A stretch of 5,258 nucleotides of DNA from an uncultured Collinsella sp. (GTDB lineage Bacteria; Actinomycetota; Coriobacteriia; Coriobacteriales; Coriobacteriaceae): NCBI GenBank assembly GCA_902470265.1, contig CABRFW010000120.1:1-5258 (forward strand). The letters are read 5' to 3'. The position numbers and the translations under genes were made by a program. The first letter of the stretch is position 1. Each line of letters begins with the position of its first letter. The notes under the pieces were generated by a model. That model was not told the DNA's origin. It did not search any database and saw only the letters and a list, made by a program, of their open reading frames with translations. Shown in pieces: positions 1-5,255 of this stretch.

Positions 1-1160
1 GATTCTCGCTCGGTTGCTCCGAGTTCGTGGTCATCGGCATCGAAAGCGACTTGGCAACGGAACTCGGCATATCACTTGCCACTGCGGGCCAGCTCATCAG
101 CGTGTTTGCGCTCGTCTACGCTATCGCGACGCCGGTGCTCGCGCTCAGCACGGGGCGATTCCGCCGCTACCAGCTGCTCGTGTGCTATAGCGTCGTCTTT
201 GTGCTCGGCAACCTGGTCATGGCGTTGGCCCCCAACTTCCAGGTGCTGTTTATCTCACGCATTGTCCTGGGCTCTGTCTCGGGTGCGCTGCTCGCCGTGG
301 GCGTGACGTACATCCCTGAGCTGCTATCCCCGCAGCAAACCTCACTTGCCATCTCGGTCGTGTACGGCGCGTTTTCCGTGGCGATGGTCTTTGTGACCTC
401 GATTGGCAAGTTTGTGGCCGACACACTCGATTGGCACGTGGCCATGTACGGCACGCTGACCTTTGCCGTTTTGATCTGTAGCGCGCTCGTGGCGTTTATG
501 CCTCGCGCCGGGCAGACCGATGAGCCCGCCACCTTCCGCGAGCAGGCGGGGCTACTACGCGAGCCGAGTATCATCACCGGCATGCTCATCTTCTTGTTTG
601 GCGTGGGCTCGGTCTACGTATTCTACGGCTACGTGACGCCTTATCTGGAGCAGGTGCTGGGCATGGATACCGTTCAGGCGAGCACCACACTTATGGCCTA
701 TGGCGTGTTCTGCCTGATCTCGAACATCCTGGGCGGATGGATCGACGCGCGCTTTGGCATGAAGGCGCTGCTTGTGACGTTTGTGCTGCAGGCTGCGGCG
801 TTACTCGGACTGTTTGCTGTGGGCGGCACCATGCCGCTCGCGCTGGTCTTTGTCTTTAGCTTGGCACTGCTCATGTACCTGTTCTCGGTGTCGTGCATCA
901 CGCACTTTATGGACGTGGCACGCAGCCGCCATCCCAAGTCGATGGTACTCGCAAGTTCGGTTGAGCCCATGGCGTTTAACGTCGGCATTTCGTTTGGCAC
1001 CGCGGTGGGCGGCGCCGTGGTAAGCAGCGTTGGCATTGCGTACGTGGGCGCAGTGGGCGCCGCGTTCTCGCTTGTGGCCTGGGCCCTCACGCTGGTGACG
1101 ATTAAGCTGGCTCGCTGGGAGCGCCGTCGTCAATCAGCACAGCTCCGGATGCAGGCATAG
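1..1160 (+). CDS. MFS transporter, DHA1/AraJ-like efflux family (5'-partial)
   Basis: An integral membrane secondary transporter, probably a proton-driven exporter of drugs, sugars or metabolites; the substrate cannot be read from the sequence. The reading frame is open to the left edge. The residues before the GTG at 27 read FSLGCSEF and run into VVIGIE, which matches the conserved TM1 region of AraJ/DHA1 proteins, so that GTG is internal and the true start lies outside the window. Counting from that GTG, hydrophobic segments are visible near residues 22-42, 49-69, 74-95, 107-127, 138-158, 182-203, 220-240, 247-266, 269-290, 312-335 and 337-360, which are TM2 to TM12. A degenerate motif A (STGRFRR, 41-47) lies in loop 2-3, and its echo (WIDARFGMK, 238-246) lies in loop 8-9. 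The C-terminus is short and basic (RWERRRQ). About 385 residues are visible, close to the usual 390-400, so little is missing. The MFS assignment is firm and the subfamily is likely. Confidence 0.9.
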   Translation, partial: FSLGCSEFVVIGIESDLATELGISLATAGQLISVFALVYAIATPVLALSTGRFRRYQLLVCYSVVFVLGNLVMALAPNFQVLFISRIVLGSVSGALLAVGVTYIPELLSPQQTSLAISVVYGAFSVAMVFVTSIGKFVADTLDWHVAMYGTLTFAVLICSALVAFMPRAGQTDEPATFREQAGLLREPSIITGMLIFLFGVGSVYVFYGYVTPYLEQVLGMDTVQASTTLMAYGVFCLISNILGGWIDARFGMKALLVTFVLQAAALLGLFAVGGTMPLALVFVFSLALLMYLFSVSCITHFMDVARSRHPKSMVLASSVEPMAFNVGISFGTAVGGAVVSSVGIAYVGAVGAAFSLVAWALTLVTIKLARWERRRQSAQLRMQA

Positions 1161-1251
1161 GAGCGAACATAGCCCAAGGTGGCGAGCAACCGGTGAAAAC
1201 CGTCCCATACAAGTAGTGTTTATCCGCCTGGAAGCTTCAGCAGTGCAATTT

Positions 1252-1270
1252 CGTGTATTTCAGATACACG
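1252..1270 (+). terminator. Palindrome with T-tract: possible terminator or operator half of a pair
   Basis: CGTGTAT (1252-1258) and ATACACG (1264-1270) form a perfect 7-bp stem around the loop TTCAG. TTTTTCTT follows at 1271-1278, as in a Rho-independent terminator for the upstream transporter gene. The stem is short and has only three G-C pairs, so its strength is doubtful. It lies 91 bp after the stop codon. Its resemblance to the neighbouring palindrome at 1280-1308 suggests it may instead be a protein-binding site or a REP-like element. Confidence 0.4.
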
Positions 1271-1279
1271 TTTTTCTTC

Positions 1280-1308
1280 GATTTCATGTATCTGGAACAC
1301 ATGAAATC
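1280..1308. repeat. 10-bp-arm palindrome, inverted relative of the 1252-1270 palindrome
   Basis: GATTTCATGT (1280-1289) and ACATGAAATC (1299-1308) are perfect reverse complements around a 9-nt centre. The reverse complement of the inner 19 bases matches 1252-1270 at 15 of 19 positions by hand alignment. The two palindromes therefore look like two copies of one element in opposite orientation, with centres 33 bp apart. There is no T-tract after this one, so I do not call it a terminator. Confidence 0.5.
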
Positions 1309-1396
1309 TTGAGCACCCCTGTCTTCGTGGAAAACGTTTTTGCCCGCTTTACATCAGACGATGGGCGTGAGCTGCGTCATCCTCCACTCTGCGCAG

Positions 1397-1427
1397 TTGG
1401 CTTCATTGAAAAGGGCTGTGTTACAGT
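1397..1427 (+). promoter_or_regulatory. Weak candidate promoter for the phosphatase gene
   Basis: A possible -10 box TACAGT at 1422-1427 lies about 40 bp before the GTG start. The best upstream partner is TTGGCT at 1397-1402, with a 19-bp spacer that is longer than ideal. A transcript starting near 1434 would carry the palindrome GGCCGTACGGCC (1437-1448) and the ribosome binding site in its short leader. This rests on motif resemblance only. Confidence 0.25.
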
Positions 1428-1468
1428 GCCACCGCAGGCCGTACGGCCCTGTCTAGAAAGGAAACCCT

Positions 1469-1915
1469 GTGCAACGCGTTCTTTTTATCTGCCATGGCAA
1501 CATCTGCCGCTCGACGATGGCTGAGTCGGTGTTTACCGAGTTGGTGCGCCGCGCCGGGCGCGAGGGCGAATTTGTCATCGATTCCGCTGCGACCTCGACC
1601 GAGGAGATTGGCAACCCGCCGCATCATGGCACGGTCGCCAAGCTGCGCGAAGTCGGGATTCCCGTCGTCGCACATCGCGCACGTCAGGTGCGTCGCGCGG
1701 AGTATGGCGACTGGGACCATATTGTCTATATGGATGCTGAGAACGCGCGTGGCCTGCGTCGCATCTTTGGCGACGACCCTGACGGCAAGATTACGCGCTT
1801 GCTCGATTGGACTGATCGCCCCGGCGACGTGGCCGATCCCTGGTACACCGGCAATTTCGATGCCACCTACCGCGACGTGATCGCCGGCTGCACCGCCATG
1901 CTCGAGCAGCTGTAG
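1469..1915 (+). CDS. Low-molecular-weight protein tyrosine phosphatase
   Basis: A cytoplasmic phosphatase of the LMW-PTP family (148 aa, the usual family length is about 140-165) that hydrolyses phosphotyrosine or similar monoesters through a cysteinyl-phosphate intermediate. The signature P-loop C-x5-R-S is at the N-terminus: C8-H-G-N-I-C-R14-S15, with C8 as nucleophile and R14 binding phosphate. The general acid D123 lies in the C-terminal DPWYTG motif (D123-P124), followed by the family-typical FDATYRDVIAGC helix. All catalytic residues are present, so it should be active. The GTG start is chosen because the family N-terminus begins directly before the P-loop and because AAAGGA at 1457-1462 is a good ribosome binding site six bases upstream. 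In other bacteria the family acts on tyrosine kinases, capsule control or arsenate; no kinase or capsule gene is visible here, so the partner is unknown. It stands alone and converges on the ATPase gene. Confidence 0.95.
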   Translation: MQRVLFICHGNICRSTMAESVFTELVRRAGREGEFVIDSAATSTEEIGNPPHHGTVAKLREVGIPVVAHRARQVRRAEYGDWDHIVYMDAENARGLRRIFGDDPDGKITRLLDWTDRPGDVADPWYTGNFDATYRDVIAGCTAMLEQL

Positions 1916-1934
1916 GTTCGTGGGCGCACGAACC
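1915..1934 (+). terminator. 8-bp hairpin at the phosphatase stop codon, possible terminator
   Basis: GGTTCGTG (1915-1922) pairs perfectly with CACGAACC (1927-1934) around the four-base loop GGCG, beginning on the last base of the TAG stop. The position suggests transcript termination or 3'-end protection. No U-tract follows, so intrinsic termination is uncertain. Confidence 0.4.
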
Positions 1935-1967
1935 ACGCTCTAAACGGGAGATAATCCACGCTCATGA

Positions 1968-1998
1968 ATGTGACAAAGGAACTGCCCCTTTGTCACAT
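1968..1998. repeat. 12-bp-stem palindrome (TGTGACAAAGG family), left copy
   Basis: ATGTGACAAAGG (1968-1979) and CCTTTGTCACAT (1987-1998) are perfect reverse complements around AACTGCC. It lies 12 bp beyond the stop of the leftward ATPase gene, inside the convergent junction. A close relative occurs at 3514-3546, also just past the stop of a leftward gene. No T-tract follows on either strand. It may act as a boundary, attenuating or mRNA-end hairpin, or be a REP-like repeat. Confidence 0.6.
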
Positions 1999-2010
1999 CC
2001 GGGACTGGCC

Positions 2011-3372
2011 CTAGACCGGCTTGACCTCCAGCTTTATCCCCTCGGCGCAGGAGTCGCCCAAAACATCCGAAAGGGCCCAGGTCGCATATAGCGGCAAATA
2101 GAGAACCGCTCCGTTGCGCTCAACGTTGCCTCTTGAGAAAACAATCCCGAGCCTTACGCCATATTCAGCCGTATCAAGCACATGACCGAGCGCAGCGTGC
2201 GCGTGGTAATAGGAGCCCGATTTAACCTCGATCGGAACAGCCGTCCCATCCGGTCCATCGACCACAAAGTCCACTTCACCGCGCTTTTTTGTCTGATAGT
2301 AGTAAAGCTGGCGATTTTGGGCGGCCAGCTGCTGGGCCACCACGTTTTCGTAAATGCCGCCCAGATTGGGCTCCTTGCTATCAAGATACGCCGCTTGGGC
2401 GACTCCAACGGGGTAGCGCGCCATCAACATGCCCGTATCCGATTGATATAGCTTGAACTGCGATGGCCGCGCCGTCTTGAGCAGGGGCGATTTTGGCTCG
2501 GTTACGATATCGGCTTTGAGAGCAACGCCGGCATCGACAAGCCATACAAAATCTCGCTGATACTTCTCGTAGTAAGCCTTGGGGTCAATGGAATTGAGCA
2601 CGAAGCGCTTGTTTTCGCCCTCGAGCATAATAGGGAGCTGATCGTAGATGCTCTGCACCTGCAGGGCTCGCCCGCTTGCATACTTGGAGATATCCCGCCG
2701 GTACTGTTCGTTGAGCTCTGACTGTAGCTGACGAACAGAGGCAAGGTCGCCCTGCGTGTCAAGGAAACGCTGCACGACCTCCGGCATTCCGCCGACAACG
2801 GTATAGGTCCTGAAGTTTGCCATCATCGCGTCATGAATGTAATCAGGAATGGGCCTCTCGCTGATACACGCGTCACGTATCGTTTGACGAGCCCCCTCGC
2901 TCACCCCGATTGCCCAGCAAAACTCCTCAAAATCGAGCGGGAACATCCTAAGCTCGCGAACATACCCCACGGGATAGGACCTGACGCCCTTGAACTGAGT
3001 CCCGAGCATTGACCCCGAAAACGCCCAGCGGCACCTCCCGTCCTCAACAAGGAACTTTGCCATCGTCATGATGTCGGGGGCCTCTTGGACCTCATCGATA
3101 AACACGAGCGTTTTGCCTGGTGCAATCGACTTTCCCGAAAGAAGCGTCACCCTGCTGATGAAATCATCGGCATTCCGCGCCTCGAGAAGAGCATCTTTTG
3201 CCTGGCGGTTTTCCATGAGGTTAAGCTCGATGTAGGTTGCATGGTTGGCTTTGCCAAACGCGCGAATCGAATAGCTTTTGCCAATCTGGCGAGAACCCGT
3301 GATGAACAAGGCCTTTTGCTCGGAAGACTTCAGCCAACGCTCCAGCTCTGCCGCTATTTTCCTGCGCAGCAT
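2011..3372 (-). CDS. AAA_14/DUF4143-type ATPase
   Basis: A predicted cytoplasmic P-loop ATPase (453 aa) of the large uncharacterised family pairing an AAA_14 ATPase domain with a DUF4143 C-terminus. The cellular role is unknown. Numbering from the start chosen here: Walker A is G26-SRQIG-K32-S33, Walker B is LVFIDE (89-94), a sensor-like FSGSML lies at 118-123, and VGGMPEVV follows mid-protein as is typical of the family. Near the C-terminus, GEVDFV (E366, D368) and PIEVKSG (E382, K384) resemble the catalytic core of PD-(D/E)xK nucleases; activity is not established. I prefer the ATG at 3372 because GAGGGGAG lies directly upstream of it as a strong ribosome binding site. TTG 3396 and ATG 3393 lack one and would add eight or seven residues outside the usual family start. 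The gene is monocistronic, looks less GC-rich than its neighbours by eye, and is bracketed by two related hairpins, consistent with acquisition. It appears intact. Confidence 0.92.
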   Translation of the reverse strand: MLRRKIAAELERWLKSSEQKALFITGSRQIGKSYSIRAFGKANHATYIELNLMENRQAKDALLEARNADDFISRVTLLSGKSIAPGKTLVFIDEVQEAPDIMTMAKFLVEDGRCRWAFSGSMLGTQFKGVRSYPVGYVRELRMFPLDFEEFCWAIGVSEGARQTIRDACISERPIPDYIHDAMMANFRTYTVVGGMPEVVQRFLDTQGDLASVRQLQSELNEQYRRDISKYASGRALQVQSIYDQLPIMLEGENKRFVLNSIDPKAYYEKYQRDFVWLVDAGVALKADIVTEPKSPLLKTARPSQFKLYQSDTGMLMARYPVGVAQAAYLDSKEPNLGGIYENVVAQQLAAQNRQLYYYQTKKRGEVDFVVDGPDGTAVPIEVKSGSYYHAHAALGHVLDTAEYGVRLGIVFSRGNVERNGAVLYLPLYATWALSDVLGDSCAEGIKLEVKPV

Positions 3373-3391
3373 AGGCTCTCCCCTCGGTGTC

Positions 3392-3474
3392 ATCAAATGA
3401 AATGCAAAGTTTTATACGCTTGATTATCTATGAAACGCAGAATTTTTAGAACCTAAAATCAAATGAAATGCAGA
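3392..3474 (-). promoter_or_regulatory. Three iterated copies of a TGCATTTCATTTGAT motif upstream of the ATPase gene
   Basis: Read on the plus strand, ATCAAATGAAATGCA occurs exactly at 3392-3406 and 3458-3472. A diverged copy, ATCTATGAAACGCAGA, lies between them at 3426-3441. Start-to-start distances are 34 and 32 bp, near three helical turns. All copies point the same way, and on the minus strand each is preceded by an A/T-rich run. The nearest copy ends 20 bp before the chosen ATPase start. Placement and phasing fit an operator array for a regulator, possibly autoregulatory, but no binding protein is identified. Confidence 0.55.
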
Positions 3475-3482
3475 GATTTGAG

Positions 3483-3488
3483 ATTATA
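3483..3488 (-). promoter_or_regulatory. Candidate -10 box for the ATPase gene
   Basis: The minus strand reads TATAAT at 3488-3483, a consensus -10 box, with TTGC just upstream. No good -35 is seen at the expected distance. A second weaker box, TATAAA, lies at 3416-3411, closer to the start. Transcription from the first would carry all three iterated motifs in a leader of about 100 bases; from the second, only the nearest copy would be transcribed. Confidence 0.35.
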
Positions 3489-3513
3489 AGCAAAAGAAGG
3501 GGCACCACCGGCG

Positions 3514-3546
3514 AATGTGTCAAAGGGGCTGTCCCTTTGACACATT
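3514..3546. repeat. 14-bp-stem palindrome (TGTGTCAAAGG family), right copy
   Basis: AATGTGTCAAAGGG (3514-3527) and CCCTTTGACACATT (3533-3546) pair perfectly around GCTGT. It begins 8 bp past the stop of the leftward TIGR04076-type gene and lies upstream of the ATPase promoter region. The pattern TGTG-A/T-CAAAGG with a CTG-containing loop is shared with 1968-1998. It could end the kinase operon transcript, although no T-tract follows. It may equally be a dispersed repeat. Confidence 0.6.
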
Positions 3547-3554
3547 GCGCTCGA

Positions 3555-3884
3555 CTACTCGTCAACGATCTCGGCAAGCCAGACGTTCAGCGTATCGACC
3601 TCGGGGCAGCAGAACTTTGCCGTACCGGGCTCGTTGCCAGGCACAGTTCCGCCATAGCGCAGGATATCGATATAGGGAAAGCCCACGTGGCAGGCCATGG
3701 CGCACATCTTGCCGCGGTCTCGGTCGAAGTCAAAAACGTCGCCCGGCTTGTGACCATGGTGGCAGCGGCACGCACCCAGCTGGTCCACGCAGCTCACGCG
3801 GATACGCGGACGCTTGCCACGCGACGCGCCGAGCGGCTTGCTCTCGCCCGCAGGCCTGATGCCGCCCTCGCCGGCGTTACTCAT
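3555..3884 (-). CDS. Small cysteine-rich protein, TIGR04076 family type
   Basis: A 109-residue, probably cytoplasmic protein with no signal peptide or membrane segment. The core from residue 27 shows the pattern I associate with TIGR04076: RIRVSCVDQLGACRC, then GHKPGDVFDFD (44-54), GKMCAMACHVGFPYIDILRYGG (58-79) and FCCPEV (91-96). No biochemical role for the family is known to me. It has seven cysteines (32, 39, 41, 61, 65, 92, 93), suggesting metal binding or redox chemistry, which is inference. The first 26 residues are a low-complexity Gly/Lys/Arg extension. The ATG start overlaps the kinase stop in the octamer ATGAGTAA, so translation is probably coupled to the kinase. No other start preserves the core. 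Coupling hints at work alongside the B6 kinase or a shared need for expression. Confidence 0.8.
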   Translation of the reverse strand: MSNAGEGGIRPAGESKPLGASRGKRPRIRVSCVDQLGACRCHHGHKPGDVFDFDRDRGKMCAMACHVGFPYIDILRYGGTVPGNEPGTAKFCCPEVDTLNVWLAEIVDE

Positions 3885-4701
3885 GGTCGATCACATCCAG
3901 GCAGGCCTCGATGGGAAGGCCGGCCGATTTGTCCTCTTGGTCGGCATTGCGTTCGATAAGCTCTGCCACCACGCGCATGGCATCGGACGTCGCGCGCTGC
4001 AGACTCCAGCCTGCCATAACGCGGCCGACGAGCACCGCCGAGAACGTGTCGCCCGTGCCCGGGAAATAGACCGGGATCAGGTCGAAGGGAATCGTGAAGT
4101 ACTCCCCCGCCACATGGTCGTAACCGATGACGACATTCGCACCGTCGACCACAGCGCTCGTAATGACCACCGACTTGGCGCCCAGGGCACGCACGGCATC
4201 CACAAGAGTGCGGCCCTCATCGGGCGTGATTTGCTCGGCAATGGGCGTATCGGTGAGCAGGCACGCCTCGGTGTAGTTTGGCACCGCATAGTCGGCGCAC
4301 TCGAGCAGGCTGCGCATGAGACCGATCGTGGACTCGGGCACGCCGGCGTAGAGCTTGCCGTTGTCGCCCATGATGGGGTCGACGAACACCTTGGTGCCCT
4401 TTTGCGCACGGCGGTGGCAAAAGTCCGAGATGATGCGCGTCTCTTCCTCGGTCACGATAAAGCCGGTCGAGATGGCGTCGAACTCAAAGCCGAGCTCCTC
4501 CCAGATGGCGAGGCTCTGGCGCACGTACTCGGTGGTGTCGTGGATGTAGAACTTGGGATAGTTGAGCGTGTCGGAAACGAGCGCCGTCGGCAGGTTATGG
4601 ATACGGTAGCCCATGTGAGACAGCACCGGCAGCATGGCGGAAAGCGCGACCTTGCCGTAGCCGCACATATCGTTAATCAGCAGCAGCTGAGTATTCTTCA
4701 T
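3877..4701 (-). CDS. Pyridoxamine/pyridoxal kinase (PdxY-like, ribokinase fold)
   Basis: A cytoplasmic ATP-dependent kinase (274 aa) that phosphorylates pyridoxal, pyridoxamine or pyridoxine in vitamin B6 salvage. The N-terminal INDMCGYGKVALSAMLPVLSHM (9-30) is the substrate-side signature of this subfamily. NLPTALVS (36-43), VDPIMGDNGKLY (107-118), VPNYTEA (140-146, the PN-x-x-E motif) and the anion-hole motif GTGDTF (215-220) follow, with D218 the expected catalytic base. Motif order and length fit PdxY/PdxK, typically 270-290 aa. Cys13 takes the place that is often Ser or Thr. The ATG start at 4701 is supported by AAGGGGGA just upstream on the minus strand. It is the first gene of a two-gene operon and its TAA overlaps the ATG of the next. 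PdxY and PdxK cannot be separated here, and a related kinase such as ThiD is less likely given the DMxGYGKVALS signature. I give no symbol for that reason. Confidence 0.92.
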   Translation of the reverse strand: MKNTQLLLINDMCGYGKVALSAMLPVLSHMGYRIHNLPTALVSDTLNYPKFYIHDTTEYVRQSLAIWEELGFEFDAISTGFIVTEEETRIISDFCHRRAQKGTKVFVDPIMGDNGKLYAGVPESTIGLMRSLLECADYAVPNYTEACLLTDTPIAEQITPDEGRTLVDAVRALGAKSVVITSAVVDGANVVIGYDHVAGEYFTIPFDLIPVYFPGTGDTFSAVLVGRVMAGWSLQRATSDAMRVVAELIERNADQEDKSAGLPIEACLDVIDHE

Positions 4702-4751
4702 GAGAGTCCCCCTTAGGTCGGGCGCGGCGCAACGGCGCCACAGTGCAACTA

Positions 4752-4757
4752 AGTGTA
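4752..4757 (-). promoter_or_regulatory. Candidate -10 box for the kinase operon
   Basis: The minus strand reads TACACT at 4757-4752, about 50 bp before the kinase start, giving a leader of roughly 44 bases. No convincing -35 hexamer is found 16-18 bp upstream. The leader also carries a small GC hairpin, GGCGC (4726-4730) with GCGCC (4735-4739). No riboswitch-like architecture is apparent. Confidence 0.3.
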
Positions 4758-4847
4758 GCGCAGGGGACGTTGCGAGCGGAGTCGAGCAGTGCGAAGAGCA
4801 GATTGTTGCGGAAAGGTTTCGGAAACGAGGGGCTAGCTTGCTTCATT

Positions 4848-4863
4848 GCGGCTCATTTGCCGC
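4848..4863. repeat. Small GC hairpin in the gene-free right region
   Basis: GCGGC (4848-4852) and GCCGC (4859-4863) pair around TCATTT. It lies 20 bp outside the left arm of the 28-bp inverted repeat and may belong to the same element. On its own it is weak. Confidence 0.3.
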
Positions 4864-4883
4864 CACTTATTCAGTGCCATTTC

Positions 4884-5035
4884 AAAACTATGCCGGATTA
4901 CGGGGCTGAACCTGAATGAGCCAACCACACCCCCTATTTTCAAATCATAGCGAGCCTTCTACCTGCGGTTTTCTTTTTACCAATTTCGGCATGGTCGGCA
5001 ATCCGTCGTTCAGCCCCGTAATCCGGCATAGTTTT
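4884..5035. repeat. Element bounded by perfect 28-bp inverted repeats
   Basis: The arms at 4884-4911 and 5008-5035 are exact reverse complements over 28 bp. The left arm begins AAAACTATGCCGG and ends GGGGCTGAAC. They enclose 96 bp, including the stretch ACCACACCCCCTATTTTC. No ORF of believable coding character spans it, and no target-site duplication is obvious at the ends. The form fits a small non-autonomous element, a MITE-like unit, or two inverted copies of a dispersed repeat. Confidence 0.65.
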
Positions 5036-5081
5036 AAGTTAGTCGTTGGGGACGTTCTTAAGTTAGTCGTTGGGGACGTTC
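5034..5081. repeat. Perfect 24-bp tandem repeat, two copies
   Basis: Units 5034-5057 and 5058-5081 are identical and directly adjacent. Each starts TTAAGTTAGTCG and ends GGGGACGTTC; a third copy breaks off after TTAA at 5082-5085. The first unit overlaps the right arm of the 28-bp inverted repeat by two bases. The GGGGACGTTC core fits REP-type sequences associated with REP-processing transposases, but no such transposase lies in this window. Confidence 0.7.
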
Positions 5082-5119
5082 TTAAATGACTAGGCAAACA
5101 AGAACGTCCCCAACGACTA
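5064..5119. repeat. 20-bp inverted repeat (REP/BIME-like stem)
   Basis: 5064-5083 (TAGTCGTTGGGG then ACGTTCTT) and 5100-5119 (AAGAACGT then CCCCAACGACTA) are perfect reverse complements around a 16-base loop. Related pieces follow: GTGTCCCCAAGTGCC at 5132-5146 and the 10-bp palindrome CGACTAGTCG at 5151-5160. The recurring CGACTA and GTCCCC blocks suggest a degenerate multi-copy repeat cluster. Confidence 0.7.
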
Positions 5120-5226
5120 TCAGCACAAGGAGTGTCCCCAAGTGCCAAAACGACTAGTCGGACAACGCCGATGTTTTGGCGAAGTCAGCGAAAACCCGCC
5201 AGGGCGAGCAAGGTGCCTTGAAACAA

Positions 5227-5255
5227 GGCGGCATTGACCTTCTGGTCATGCCGCC
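5227..5255 (-). terminator. Strong GC hairpin at the right edge, candidate terminator for a leftward gene
   Basis: GGCGGCAT (5227-5234) pairs with ATGCCGCC (5248-5255), and GACC (5236-5239) with GGTC (5244-5247), giving 12 bp with one bulged T and a TTCT loop. On the minus strand the hairpin is followed by TTGTTTC, a modest T-rich tail, so it could terminate a gene reading leftward from beyond the edge. It may instead belong to the neighbouring repeat cluster. Confidence 0.4.

Noticed and set aside
27..1160. GTG at 27 as the true start of the transporter
   Set aside because: The frame stays open to the left edge and the upstream residues FSLGCSEF match the conserved first membrane segment, so the gene is cut by the window.
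1161..1250. Riboswitch or structured leader after the transporter stop
   Set aside because: Only a minimal CGGT-GAAA-ACCG hairpin (about 1191-1202) is seen. None of the conserved cores of known classes is recognisable.
1216..1524. 102-codon plus-strand frame across the intergenic palindromes
   Set aside because: It has no ribosome binding site, runs through both palindromes and overlaps the start of the phosphatase in another frame.
3392..3474. Mini CRISPR array
   Set aside because: There are three repeats of about 15 bp, one degenerate, with gaps of under 20 bp. Repeats and spacers are too short, and no cas gene is present.
3801..3884. N-terminal extension of the cysteine-rich protein as a secretion signal
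   Set aside because: The first 26 residues lack a hydrophobic stretch and are Gly-, Lys- and Arg-rich, so this is not a signal peptide.
3814..4716. 300-codon open frame on the plus strand
   Set aside because: It is antisense to the kinase and the small cysteine-rich gene. It is rich in His, Gly and Arg with no recognisable motif, which is typical of the shadow of a GC-rich gene.
4700..4909. 69-codon plus-strand frame divergent from the kinase
   Set aside because: It lacks a ribosome binding site and ends inside the inverted-repeat arm.
4945..5148. 67-codon minus-strand frame with an internal peptide repeat
   Set aside because: The peptide repeat is only the translated 24-bp tandem DNA repeat, the frame crosses inverted repeats, and there is no ribosome binding site.
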